NCBI GenBank assembly: GCA_938034165.1
Contig: CALHKP010000001.1
Location: 1-35,827 of the forward strand
Direction of reading: 5' to 3'
DNA: 35,827 nucleotides
Origin: an uncultured Clostridia bacterium
GTDB lineage: Bacteria; Bacillota; Clostridia; Peptostreptococcales; Anaerovoracaceae
This document shows, in pieces, positions 25,377 through 33,718 of the stretch. The notes beneath the pieces are model-generated. The model did not search any database, was not told where the DNA came from, and worked only from the letters and a program-made list of their open reading frames with translations. A program made the translations under genes and the position numbers. Every line of letters starts with the position of its first letter. The first letter of the stretch is position 1.

Positions 25377-25679
25377 CTAGTTAACAGGAACAACAAGTTC
25401 CTGGCCGGCCTGAAGATAGTGGCTATCCAGTTTGTTGATAGTTTCTATCTCGTAAATAGTTTTTCTTATGTCTTTATCACTGTTGTCGCAGTTTTCGCTT
25501 GCAATGTTCCAAAGTGTATCACCGTTTTTAACAACTACAGTTCTGTATTCCTGAGTTTCGAGACCACTCGCATTACTGAATCCTAATACAGCCGTCGTCA
25601 GTGTAAAGAATAATACAATTACTGTACTTACAAATATGGTGAATCTGAATTTAGATTTAATTCTATAATTAGTAAACAT
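25377..25679 (-). CDS. yneA: YneA-like SOS cell-division suppressor (membrane anchor plus LysM)
   Basis: A 100-residue protein: basic N-terminus, one membrane segment (about 14-34, TIFVSTVIVLFFTLTTAVLGF), then a LysM domain (about 46-98) with YRTVVVKNGDTLWNIA and LQAGQELVVPVN. This size and layout match B. subtilis YneA, which delays septation during DNA damage. The promoter is flanked by two LexA-type boxes, supporting SOS control. The second ATG (25679) is the better start, seven bases after AGGAGG; the ATG at 25685 is too close to it, and one at 25712 would lie next to the predicted transcription start. lexA is not adjacent, and its usual neighbour gene ynzC has a relative elsewhere (6174-6356). 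Another LysM membrane protein cannot be excluded. Confidence 0.75.
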   Translation of the reverse strand: MFTNYRIKSKFRFTIFVSTVIVLFFTLTTAVLGFSNASGLETQEYRTVVVKNGDTLWNIASENCDNSDKDIRKTIYEIETINKLDSHYLQAGQELVVPVN

Positions 25680-25706
25680 TGTCATGCCCTCCTCTTGCGT
25701 TCTGTT

Positions 25707-25718
25707 AAACATCTGTTC
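25707..25718 (-). promoter_or_regulatory. LexA (SOS) box, proximal
   Basis: On the minus strand GAACAGATGTTT, matching the Gram-positive LexA pattern GAAC-N4-GTTY. It lies just downstream of the -10 element, around the predicted transcription start, where a bound repressor would block transcription. Confidence 0.7.
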
Positions 25719-25727
25719 TTTTCTATA

Positions 25728-25756
25728 ATAATAGCACTGATGTTCACAAAAGTCAA
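25728..25756 (-). promoter_or_regulatory. sigma-A-type promoter of the yneA-like gene
   Basis: On the minus strand TTGACT (25756 to 25751) and TATTAT (25733 to 25728), with a 17-base spacer. Start site near 25721. A further half-site GAACATCA lies in the spacer. Confidence 0.75.
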
Positions 25757-25764
25757 CACGTTTT

Positions 25765-25776
25765 AAACATTTGTTC
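25765..25776 (-). promoter_or_regulatory. LexA (SOS) box, distal
   Basis: On the minus strand GAACAAATGTTT, the same motif as the proximal box with one base changed in the middle. It lies eight bases upstream of the -35 element. The two boxes thus bracket the promoter. Confidence 0.7.
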
Positions 25777-25782
25777 TTCTAA

Positions 25783-27420
25783 TTATATTTTTGTTTTTGA
25801 TGCTATAAATCTTATTATAAACTGAGTTGTAAGATCCTTTGGTGGTTTTGGATTAAGCTCGATTGTGCCTCCATGAGCTTCTATTATCTTTTTTACAAAA
25901 GCGAGACCAAGTCCTGAACTGTGAATTGTTGTGTCAGTACGTGCTGCATTGCTTGTAACGAAAGGTTCAAACAGAGTATTTGCTATGCTTGGCTTAATTC
26001 CCGTACCATTATCCCCTATCAGCACTATTGCTTCATCACGTGTAAAATGAACTTTGCAAAACAGTGTGGAGCCAGGTGGTGTGTATTTAAAGAAGTTATT
26101 GAGCAGATTATCAAAAGCTCTGTTCATTTTGGTAGTTTCTATATTACAAAAGAACTCCTGTTCAGGGATGTCTATTTCTATAGCATATCCATAGTGCTCA
26201 AACTGATCAAAATTGTCAGCTAGGTAGCTTCGGAGATATTCACCCAGGTCTGTAGGATGTGAGCTCGGAATATAATCTGCTCTTTCCATAACCATATATT
26301 CATGGAATTCATTTATAAGGCTGTTTAACTGCTCAGTTTTCTTTGTTATCTTTTCGAGATAAGCAGGTATATCTTTCTCCGCCACAAGCCCATCCTGAAT
26401 AGCTTTGCTATAACCCTGTATTACAGTAATAGGAATTTTGAGATCATGAGATATATCTGAAATTATCTTTTCTTTTTCGTGTGAAAGTCTTTGATTTTCA
26501 AGTTCTGCAGCGTAAAGCGCAGATGACATCTCATTAAATCTATCTATAATATTAACAAATTCTTTAGGTCCGCTATATTCGATCTGATGTCCCGGTCCTT
26601 CTATTTTCACTTCGTACATAGTTTTATCCAGAAGTTTAAAAGGTTTATAAAGTTTACGATAAAGGAAATACGTAAACAATATGAGAAGCAAAATGTATAG
26701 GAATCCAAAATCAAAGAGTATACCTTTTGCTGAATCATACATTCTTCCAAAGTTTGCCTTGTACCCTTTTGGGCTATAGCAGATCATTGTTCTCATTTTG
26801 CCATCTTTGTCGGTAAATGTTATCTTTGAAAATGAATATTTGTTGGTTGCTGTTTCACTTAGGAATCTGTATTCTTTTGCAGAAAGCTGCTTATTTTCCA
26901 TACCAGCCGAAGAATAGATTACATTCAAATTATTGTCTATAATCATTATTCTTGTATCGGTGGTTCTGTCATCGTTGAGTCTCTCAACTGTTATGAGTTT
27001 TCTGTTTTCGTTTGGTGATTCATTGAAATCAAATACGCGAACAGTCATCTGATTCTTGTAATTTGAAATCATAGAAAGTTCTTCGTTTGTGTACTTTTGC
27101 CCTATTGATTCTTTGTTGTTAGAAAATATAATTTCTTTATTGTCATTCAGAATCTGGATAATAGAGTTTTCCCCAAGAAAATCATATACCTTAATTTTTG
27201 AATACTGGCTTATGTCTTGTTTAGAATACGCTTTTGCGAGTTTTTCAACCTGAACATTCGTTCTGGGCATCCTATAATTTACAAGTACAATATTCATTGC
27301 AATAATCGTTAGAATCAAAGTTATAACAGAAAAAAGCAGAAATCTTGTAATTATAATTGTAGAAAAGCGCCCTTTTATCTTACTGTTTTTTTTCAAATTT
27401 GTATCCAAGCCCCCTGACAT
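25783..27420 (-). CDS. two-component sensor histidine kinase
   Basis: Up to 545 residues. Membrane segment 1 at about 21-47, an extracytoplasmic sensor region of about 185 residues (48-233, mixed alpha/beta, possibly dCache- or PDC-like), membrane segment 2 at about 234-254, a HAMP linker (255-305), then the kinase core. The phospho-acceptor is His325 in SDISHDLKIP, followed by the N box (FDNLLNNFFKYTPPGS), G1 GDNGTGI and G2 SSGLGLAFV. It is the partner of the regulator encoded just upstream in transcription order; the genes overlap by about 40 bases. The start is uncertain: the ATG at 27420 lacks a ribosome site, and TTG codons 4 to 8 codons later follow an AGGGGG stretch. Ligand unknown. 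Confidence 0.9.
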   Translation of the reverse strand: MSGGLDTNLKKNSKIKGRFSTIIITRFLLFSVITLILTIIAMNIVLVNYRMPRTNVQVEKLAKAYSKQDISQYSKIKVYDFLGENSIIQILNDNKEIIFSNNKESIGQKYTNEELSMISNYKNQMTVRVFDFNESPNENRKLITVERLNDDRTTDTRIMIIDNNLNVIYSSAGMENKQLSAKEYRFLSETATNKYSFSKITFTDKDGKMRTMICYSPKGYKANFGRMYDSAKGILFDFGFLYILLLILFTYFLYRKLYKPFKLLDKTMYEVKIEGPGHQIEYSGPKEFVNIIDRFNEMSSALYAAELENQRLSHEKEKIISDISHDLKIPITVIQGYSKAIQDGLVAEKDIPAYLEKITKKTEQLNSLINEFHEYMVMERADYIPSSHPTDLGEYLRSYLADNFDQFEHYGYAIEIDIPEQEFFCNIETTKMNRAFDNLLNNFFKYTPPGSTLFCKVHFTRDEAIVLIGDNGTGIKPSIANTLFEPFVTSNAARTDTTIHSSGLGLAFVKKIIEAHGGTIELNPKPPKDLTTQFIIRFIASKTKI

Positions 27421-28075
27421 TTTTTATGTATTCGGTATTATCATTTTCACTTTCGAGTTTACTTCTGATTTTAGAAATATGTACAGAAAGTGAATTGTCA
27501 TCTGACTGCATATAGTCGTCACCATAGATATAATTGCAAATTTGTTTCTTGGTAAGAACCTTTCCGGGATCTTTCATGAGACAATATAATATGCGGTATT
27601 CTGTTACTGTAAGAGGTATGGATATACCGTCTTTTCTGACTTCCATCTTGTCTTTGTCAATCAGTATATTACCGACTTGAAGTATACTGTCAGGCTGTTT
27701 GCTATTGTTTAACACATAATATCTTCTTATTGCAGAGTTTATACGTGCTATGACCTCAAGCGGATTGAAGGGTTTGGTGATGTAATCGTCTGCCCCTACA
27801 TCAAGTCCAAGAATTACTTCTGAAGGTGTGTTCTTTGCCGTTATAAATATGATTGGTATATTGTAGTTCTTTCTGATATAAGTAGCTACTTCGTAACCGT
27901 CTTTTTCGGGCATCATAATATCAAGAAGCGCCAAATCTATTTTGTCATTTTCTATCGTTTCTATGGCTTCTTGTCCGTTATTACATATAACAGTATCAAA
28001 ATTGCTGTTCTGTAAATACAATTTAAGTACATCTACTATATCTCTATCATCGTCTGCTATCAATATCTTGTGCAT
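27380..28075 (-). CDS. OmpR/PhoB-family response regulator
   Basis: A 231-residue regulator. The receiver domain (about 1-118) has acidic pocket DDD at 8-10, phospho-acceptor Asp52 (LLDIMMPEKDG), Thr79 (FITAK) and Lys101 (ITKPF). The winged-helix DNA-binding domain covers about 130-231 and has LTVTEYRILYCL, then SDDNSLSVHISKIRSKLE and the wing NVRGLGYKFE. The start at 28075 follows AAAGGGAG; an in-frame ATG at 28108 has no ribosome site. It is cotranscribed with its kinase. TATAAT-like sequences lie around 28100-28125 on the minus strand but no good -35 was found. Target genes unknown. Confidence 0.95.
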   Translation of the reverse strand: MHKILIADDDRDIVDVLKLYLQNSNFDTVICNNGQEAIETIENDKIDLALLDIMMPEKDGYEVATYIRKNYNIPIIFITAKNTPSEVILGLDVGADDYITKPFNPLEVIARINSAIRRYYVLNNSKQPDSILQVGNILIDKDKMEVRKDGISIPLTVTEYRILYCLMKDPGKVLTKKQICNYIYGDDYMQSDDNSLSVHISKIRSKLESENDNTEYIKNVRGLGYKFEKKQ

Positions 28076-28136
28076 AATTACTCCCTTTTCTCTAATTAAA
28101 CATCCCATTATATATTATTATACTACAATTAGCGAA

Positions 28137-28170
28137 TAATAAAAGACTATCCCTTACGAGATAGTCTTAA
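28137..28170 (-). terminator. terminator after hppA
   Basis: AAGACTATC (28143-28151) and GATAGTCTT (28160-28168) form a nine-pair stem with an eight-base loop. On the minus strand it is followed by TTATTATT, a modest U-tract. It sits 25 bases past the hppA stop and upstream of the response regulator. Confidence 0.75.
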
Positions 28171-28194
28171 ATAATCTTAATATAATGTCAATTT

Positions 28195-30204
28195 TTATAG
28201 CAAACCTGCACCGAATAATGGAGCAAATACTACTGAAACGATGGTCATCAGTTTGATAAGGATATTGATTGATGGACCTGATGTATCTTTAAATGGGTCA
28301 CCAACTGTATCTCCTACTACTGCAGCTTTGTGAGGTTCTGAACCCTTACCGCCGTAGTTACCAACTTCGATGTATTTCTTAGCATTGTCCCATGCGCCAC
28401 CGGCATTAGCCATCATGATAGCAAGAAGAACACCTGATGAAAGAGCACCGCCAAGCATTCCTGCAAGAGCTTCTCCTCCAAGTACGAAACCTACGAACAG
28501 AGGTGCAACGATTGCCATAAGTCCAGGAATAACCATTTCCTTAAGAGCGGCACCTGTTGAAATATCTACGCATCTAGCATAGTCAGGTTTTGAAGTTCCT
28601 TCCATGATTCCCTTGTCTTCACGGAACTGTCTTCTTACTTCTTCAATCATCTGGTTAGCAGCTTTTCCTACTGAGTTCATTGTAAGAGCTGAGAATAGGA
28701 ATGGAAGCATTGCACCAAGGAAGATACCGATGATAACGATTGGGTTTAAAAGATCCACTGAAGTGATTTTTGCAACTTCTGCATATGATACAAACAGAGC
28801 TAATGCAGTAAGAGCAGCTGATCCAATAGCAAATCCTTTACCAATAGCAGCTGTAGTGTTACCTACTGAGTCAAGCTTGTCTGTGATTTCCCTAACTTCT
28901 TCAGGAAGTTCAGCCATTTCTGCAATTCCACCAGCATTGTCTGATACAGGACCGTAAGCATCAACCGCAACAGTCATACCTGTTGTTGAAAGCATACCTA
29001 CAGCTGAAAGAGCAATACCATACACGCCTGCAAAGTTATAAGCAACATAAATACCAATAGCGATGAAGATGATAGGAAGAAGTGTTGACATCATACCTAC
29101 TCCAAGACCGCTGATAATTGTAGTTGCAGCACCTGTCTGTGACTGTTCAGCAATTTTCTTAACGAAGCCGTAGTCAGCTGAAGTATAGATTTCTGTAATC
29201 TTACCGATTGCGATACCTACTACTAAACCTGCAATGATTGCATAAGCATAAGTGAAATCGCCGAGTAATTTCTTGCTCAGAATAAGTGAAGCAATAATTA
29301 CAATTATACCACTGATGTAAGTACCTGTGTTAAGTGCCTTAGCTGGGTTTACATTGTCTCCGCCTCTAACCATTGCGATACCGATTACTGAAGCAAGGAT
29401 GCCGATACCTGCAAGGATTAGTGGGAATACAGCTGCTGTAGTAGTTGAGAATATAGCCTGTTCAGGAGCTTCTAATACCGCAACTGCAGCAAGAGTGATA
29501 GCTGAAATGATTGAACCAACATATGATTCGAAAAGGTCTGAACCCATACCTGCAACGTCACCTACGTTGTCACCTACGTTATCAGCGATAACTGCAGGGT
29601 TACGTGGGTCGTCTTCAGGAATTCCTGCTTCAACCTTACCTACAAGGTCAGCACCAACGTCAGCAGCCTTAGTATAGATACCGCCACCTACTCTTCCGAA
29701 GAGAGCCATTGATGAAGCACCAAGACCGAATCCTGTGATTGATTCTGTAACTGTAGCAAGATCTAGGAAACAGAAAATAAGACCAAGGCCAAGAAGACCA
29801 AGACCTGATACGCAAAGACCCATAACAGCACCACTTCTGAAAGCAATCTTAAGAGCCTTTGGCATGCCTGATTCCTTTGCTGCATAAGCAGTTCTTACGT
29901 TACCTTTAGTTGCAACGTTCATTCCAAAGAATCCTGCAAGAACTGAGAAAAGAGCACCAACTACATACAGAACTGCAGTTGTCCAGTTTCCGAGTCCAAA
30001 TCCGATAAGTAAGAAGAGAACAGCAATTACAATAACCATTGTCTTGTATTCTCTCTTGAGGAAAGCCATCGCACCTTCTCTGATATATCCTGCGATTTCT
30101 TTCATTCTGTCTGTTCCTTCTTCAGCTTTTCCAATCCATGATGCCATGCAGAATGCAAAAACAAGACCGATTGCAGCTGAAATAGGAGCAATCCAATTCA
30201 ACAT
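28195..30204 (-). CDS. hppA: membrane-bound ion-pumping pyrophosphatase, K+-dependent type
   Basis: A 669-residue, strongly hydrophobic protein (family members have about 16 membrane helices) that uses PPi hydrolysis to export H+ or Na+. The PPi/Mg sites are TKAADVGADLVGK (178-190), ADNVGDNVGDVAG (207-219) and GDTVGDPFKDTSGPS near the C-terminus. In VGNTTAAIGKG the residue matching the K+-determining position is Ala452, with Gly455 three on, as in K+-dependent enzymes; K+-independent ones have Lys there. This class contains both Na+ and H+ pumps, and I cannot separate them by eye. Glu226 in LFESYVGS is in the ion-gate region. AGAGGAGG precedes the start. PPi made by biosynthesis would be its fuel. 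Confidence 0.96.
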   Translation of the reverse strand: MLNWIAPISAAIGLVFAFCMASWIGKAEEGTDRMKEIAGYIREGAMAFLKREYKTMVIVIAVLFLLIGFGLGNWTTAVLYVVGALFSVLAGFFGMNVATKGNVRTAYAAKESGMPKALKIAFRSGAVMGLCVSGLGLLGLGLIFCFLDLATVTESITGFGLGASSMALFGRVGGGIYTKAADVGADLVGKVEAGIPEDDPRNPAVIADNVGDNVGDVAGMGSDLFESYVGSIISAITLAAVAVLEAPEQAIFSTTTAAVFPLILAGIGILASVIGIAMVRGGDNVNPAKALNTGTYISGIIVIIASLILSKKLLGDFTYAYAIIAGLVVGIAIGKITEIYTSADYGFVKKIAEQSQTGAATTIISGLGVGMMSTLLPIIFIAIGIYVAYNFAGVYGIALSAVGMLSTTGMTVAVDAYGPVSDNAGGIAEMAELPEEVREITDKLDSVGNTTAAIGKGFAIGSAALTALALFVSYAEVAKITSVDLLNPIVIIGIFLGAMLPFLFSALTMNSVGKAANQMIEEVRRQFREDKGIMEGTSKPDYARCVDISTGAALKEMVIPGLMAIVAPLFVGFVLGGEALAGMLGGALSSGVLLAIMMANAGGAWDNAKKYIEVGNYGGKGSEPHKAAVVGDTVGDPFKDTSGPSINILIKLMTIVSVVFAPLFGAGLL

Positions 30205-30228
30205 AAAATAATACCTCCTCTTTCGCTT

Positions 30229-30270
30229 AAAACAACAAGCGTAAGCGACTAGACTAAGTCGCTTACGCTT
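30229..30270 (-). terminator. 14-bp perfect hairpin between secG and hppA; probable terminator
   Basis: AAGCGTAAGCGACT (30237-30250), six-base loop, AGTCGCTTACGCTT (30257-30270), all pairs perfect. On the minus strand GTTGTTTT follows. It probably ends the gap-pgk-tpiA-secG transcript, but it is only about 25 bases before the hppA ribosome site, so it may also be part of an hppA leader. Copies of the AAGCG element flank it on both sides. Confidence 0.6.
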
Positions 30271-30305
30271 AGAAAGCGATTTAAATAAAATTTAAATTGA
30301 CACTA

Positions 30306-30536
30306 TTAATATAAAGTCACAATTGCAAGTGACAATACAATAAACAAAACAGCAGCTACAACAGTTATCTTTTTCAAAATTGCATCATAGCCTTTGCTTT
30401 TCTTTTTTCCGAAAAGCTGCTCAGCACCGCCGGCAATAGATCCGGAAAGACCGTCACTGTTACCTGACTGTAAAAGCACGCTTGCAATCAGAAAAATACT
30501 AACTATAGCTAATATTACCATTAACGCAGTATGCAT
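30306..30536 (-). CDS. secG: preprotein translocase subunit SecG
   Basis: A 76-residue protein with two membrane segments (about 4-22 and 56-75) joined by a loop with LLQSGNSDGLSGSIAGGAEQLFGKKK, the SecG signature. It assists SecYE/SecA protein export. TAAGGAGGT precedes the start. In several Firmicutes secG follows eno at the end of the glycolytic operon; here it follows tpiA directly. Confidence 0.95.
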   Translation of the reverse strand: MHTALMVILAIVSIFLIASVLLQSGNSDGLSGSIAGGAEQLFGKKKSKGYDAILKKITVVAAVLFIVLSLAIVTLY

Positions 30537-30607
30537 GTACCCTACCTCCTTAGATTCTAACCACTTAACTTTATCATATCAACACTTAAAAATCAAGTGT
30601 ATAACAA

Positions 30608-31357
30608 TTAAAAGTTAATTATATCCATAAATTTATCAGGCACAAGGCTTGCACCACCGACAAGTGCTCCATCAATTTCGTCCATATTCATGATTTTTGT
30701 AGCATTTTCCGGTTTTACGCTTCCACCATACTGAATTATTACTTTATCGCAAGTTTCTTCACTGTAAAGATTCATTACAGTTTCTCTGATCATTTTGCAC
30801 ATTTCTTCGGCCTGTTCAGGAGTTGCAGTTTTGCCTGTTCCTATAGCCCAGATTGGCTCATATGCGATAACAAGTTTTTCAACCTGTTCTGATGTAAGAC
30901 TGTCAAGATCTTTTTTTATCTGATCGGCAACTACATCGTTCTGAGTACCGGCTTCTCTTTCCTGAAGATTTTCTCCAACACAGAGAATAGGTGTAATATC
31001 ACTGTCCGAATATAGCTTTTTGAGTTTCAGGTTTACTGTTTCGTCTGTTTCACCAAAATACTGACGGCGCTCAGAATGGCCTATAATGCAGTAATCAACG
31101 CCTATTTCCTTAAGCATATTTACTGAAATTTCACCGGTATAAGCACCTTCATCAGCAAAGTGAACATTCTGTGCTCCTACACCGATGTCGCTTCCTTTGA
31201 ATGCGTCTACAAGAGCTTCAAGCTGTGTAAAAGGTGCACATATTGCTGTTTTTACATCAGTATCCTTGTAAAGCTCTCTAAAAACTTTCGCAAATTCAAG
31301 TGCTTCTGCAGTTGTCTTATACATTTTCCAGTTACCTGCTATAAATGGTATTCTCAT
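30608..31357 (-). CDS. tpiA: triosephosphate isomerase
   Basis: A 249-residue TIM barrel. Active-site Lys11 (AGNWKMYK), His94 (IIGHSERR), Glu167 (AYEPIWAIGTGK), and the phosphate loop YGGSVKPENA. It interconverts DHAP and glyceraldehyde 3-phosphate. A GGAG site precedes the start, 21 bases after pgk. A 71-base gap to secG includes a small hairpin (ACACTT/AAGTGT on the minus strand, about 30584-30602) without a U-tract. Confidence 0.97.
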   Translation of the reverse strand: MRIPFIAGNWKMYKTTAEALEFAKVFRELYKDTDVKTAICAPFTQLEALVDAFKGSDIGVGAQNVHFADEGAYTGEISVNMLKEIGVDYCIIGHSERRQYFGETDETVNLKLKKLYSDSDITPILCVGENLQEREAGTQNDVVADQIKKDLDSLTSEQVEKLVIAYEPIWAIGTGKTATPEQAEEMCKMIRETVMNLYSEETCDKVIIQYGGSVKPENATKIMNMDEIDGALVGGASLVPDKFMDIINF

Positions 31358-31378
31358 AATCTATACTCCAATCAATGT

Positions 31379-32566
31379 CTATTTATCTTCTATTATAGTT
31401 ATTCCGGGTAGTGCTTTACCTTCGAGATATTCGAGAGAAGCACCGCCGCCTGTAGAAATATGACTCATCTTTTCTGCAAGGCCAAACTGTTCAACTGCAG
31501 CAGCAGAATCTCCGCCCCCAATGATTGTAACAGCATCTGAATCTGCAAGAATTTCTGCAACAGCTTTAGTTCCTTTTGCAAAGTTTGGCATTTCAAATAC
31601 TCCTACAGGACCGTTCCAAACGATAGTCTTTGCTTTTCCAAGTGTTTCCTCGTAAAGCTTAACTGTTTTTGGACCTACGTCAAGTCCCATCATATCTGAA
31701 GGAATCTTGTCACAGTCTGTAATTACAGTTTCTGTATCATTATTGAATTCCTTTGCACAAACTATATCTATAGGAAGGATAAGTTTAACGCCTGCGGCTT
31801 CTGCTTTTTTGATAAGATCCCCTGCAAGGGCAACGTTGTCACTGTCAAGAATAGAAGTTCCGATTTCGTAACCCATTGACTTGAAGAAAGTATAACTCAT
31901 ACCTCCTCCGATAATCAGTGTATCAACCTTCTTAAGAAGATTTTCTATTACTGTAATCTTGTCGCCAACCTTAGCTCCACCCATGATAGCACAGAATGGT
32001 CTTTCAGGATTTTCCAACGCGCCTCCAAGGAATTTTACTTCTTTTTCAATAAGGAATCCTGATACTGCCTGCAGATAGTCAGCAACGCCTGCAGTTGAAG
32101 CGTGAGCTCTGTGAGCAGTTCCAAAAGCTTCCTGAACAAAGAAGTCACCTAGCGAAGCCAATTCTTTAGCAAATTCAGCATCGTTGTCTGTTTCTTCTTT
32201 TCTGTATCTTACATTCTGAAGAAGAAGGATTTCACCTTCCTTAAGCTCTGCCGCAGCTTTCTTGACAGTATCATCAACAACAACCGGGCAATCTGCAAAT
32301 TTTACAGGTACATTGACAAGCTGGCTTAGTCTGTCAGCAACTGGTTTCAGGCTGAATTCAGGTTTTGGTTGTCCTTTTGGTCTTCCGAGATGTGACATCA
32401 GAACAATTTTTGCACCATTTTCAATAAGATACTCAATTGTAGGAAGTGCAGCCTTAATTCTTGTGTCATCAGTAATATTCTGTTCGCCGTCAAGCGGAAC
32501 ATTAAAATCACATCTTACAAGAGCAGTTCTTCCTTTTACCGGAACATCTTTAATAGTTTTTTTCAT
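31379..32566 (-). CDS. pgk: phosphoglycerate kinase
   Basis: A 395-residue kinase making ATP from 1,3-bisphosphoglycerate. The N-domain has RCDFNVPLD and SHLGRPKG (substrate binding), the C-domain GGAKVGDK, the nucleotide segment NGPVGVFE and GGGDSAAA. GAAGAGGT precedes the ATG, and gap lies 19 bases upstream in transcription order, giving gap-pgk-tpiA as one unit. Confidence 0.97.
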   Translation of the reverse strand: MKKTIKDVPVKGRTALVRCDFNVPLDGEQNITDDTRIKAALPTIEYLIENGAKIVLMSHLGRPKGQPKPEFSLKPVADRLSQLVNVPVKFADCPVVVDDTVKKAAAELKEGEILLLQNVRYRKEETDNDAEFAKELASLGDFFVQEAFGTAHRAHASTAGVADYLQAVSGFLIEKEVKFLGGALENPERPFCAIMGGAKVGDKITVIENLLKKVDTLIIGGGMSYTFFKSMGYEIGTSILDSDNVALAGDLIKKAEAAGVKLILPIDIVCAKEFNNDTETVITDCDKIPSDMMGLDVGPKTVKLYEETLGKAKTIVWNGPVGVFEMPNFAKGTKAVAEILADSDAVTIIGGGDSAAAVEQFGLAEKMSHISTGGGASLEYLEGKALPGITIIEDK

Positions 32567-32585
32567 TTCGTTACCTCTTCAATAA

Positions 32586-33605
32586 TTATTTTGCATTATC
32601 AACAGAGTACATGTGTCTGATCAGGTTCAGAATCTTGCTTGAATATCCGTATTCATTATCATAGAAAGCAATCAATTTGAAGAATTTGCTGTTCAGTTCG
32701 ATACCTTCTCTTGCATCAAAGATTGAAGTGTGAGCATCTCCAATGAAGTCTCCTGATACAACTTCGTCATCAACATATTCGATTACGCCTTTAAGTGTAG
32801 TTTCTGAAGCTTCTTTTACTGCTTTGCAGATTTCTTCATATGAAGTTTCTTTTTCAAGTACAACGTTAAGGTCAACTACTGATACATCTGCAGTTGGAAC
32901 TCTGTAAGAAATACCTGTCATCTTGCCTGCAAGTGAAGGAATTACAAGTCCTACAGCTTTTGCAGCGCCTGTTGTTGAAGGAATGATGTTTCCGAATACG
33001 CTTCTGCCTGTTCTCCAGTCCTTCATTGAACGAGCGTCAACAACTTTCTGCTTAGCTGTTGCTGAGTGAATAGTTGACATAAGACCTTCTTTGATTCCGA
33101 AGTTATCTTCAAGAACTTTGCAAAGTGGAGCAAGACAATTAGTTGTACATGAAGCGTTTGATACAACATGCATATCTGTTGTGTATTTGTCGGTATTTAC
33201 TCCGTAAACAAAAGTTGGTGTTTCCTTATCCTTTGCAGGTGCTGAAATGATAACTTTCTTTGCTCCTGCTTTGATGTGATCCATAGCCTTTTCTGTTGTT
33301 GTGTAAGCTCCTGTAGCTTCAACAATATATTCAGCTCCGCATTCTGTCCATGGAATATTAACAGCTTCTGATTCGCTGTAAACCGGCACTTTCTTTCCAT
33401 CAATGATGATACCGTTTTCGTATTTTTCCAGTGATTTTGGGAATCTGCCAAATGTTGAGTCATACTTCAGCATGTAAATAAGATAATCGATATCTGCATT
33501 ACGAACATTGATACCTGCAAGTTCAATATCAGGCTGTTCCATTGCTGCTCTGATTACTACTCTACCAATTCTACCAAATCCACTGATTCCAACTTTAATT
33601 GCCAT
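32586..33605 (-). CDS. gap: glyceraldehyde-3-phosphate dehydrogenase
   Basis: A 339-residue phosphorylating GAPDH. Catalytic Cys153 (SNASCTTNC) and His180 (STIHSAT), then WRTGRSVFGNIIPSTTGAAKAVG and the C-terminal YDNEYGYS. Overall the sequence resembles the E. coli GapA type (YLIYMLKYDSTFGRF). Two cofactor-site changes stand out: the N-terminal GING motif is GISG (Ser8 for Asn8), and the Asp that binds the adenosine ribose of NAD (Asp34 in E. coli GapA, in INDL) is Val34 (INVR). Loss of this acid is a feature of GAPDHs that accept NADP, so cofactor use is uncertain. GGAGG precedes the start. No cggR lies upstream. Confidence 0.95.
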   Translation of the reverse strand: MAIKVGISGFGRIGRVVIRAAMEQPDIELAGINVRNADIDYLIYMLKYDSTFGRFPKSLEKYENGIIIDGKKVPVYSESEAVNIPWTECGAEYIVEATGAYTTTEKAMDHIKAGAKKVIISAPAKDKETPTFVYGVNTDKYTTDMHVVSNASCTTNCLAPLCKVLEDNFGIKEGLMSTIHSATAKQKVVDARSMKDWRTGRSVFGNIIPSTTGAAKAVGLVIPSLAGKMTGISYRVPTADVSVVDLNVVLEKETSYEEICKAVKEASETTLKGVIEYVDDEVVSGDFIGDAHTSIFDAREGIELNSKFFKLIAFYDNEYGYSSKILNLIRHMYSVDNAK

Positions 33606-33689
33606 AATTTACCTCCATATCTCTTACATTAAGAATTAAAGTTTAATATATTTTAACAGTTTTACATCACTATAGATGTCTAAGCAAAT

Positions 33690-33713
33690 TACCCGGTAAC
33701 CTGCTACCGGGAC
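33690..33713 (-). terminator. hairpin after rpoN, possible weak terminator
   Basis: CCCGGTA (33692-33698) and TACCGGG (33705-33711) form a G/C-rich stem eight bases past the rpoN stop. On the minus strand it is followed only by TAATTTGCTT, a poor U-tract, so termination may be partial and rpoN readthrough into gap is possible. Confidence 0.5.
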
Positions 33714-33718
33714 ATTGG

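Noticed and set aside
30537..30607. ACACTT/AAGTGT hairpin between tpiA and secG as a terminator.
   Set aside because: The stem is short and has no U-tract; more likely incidental.
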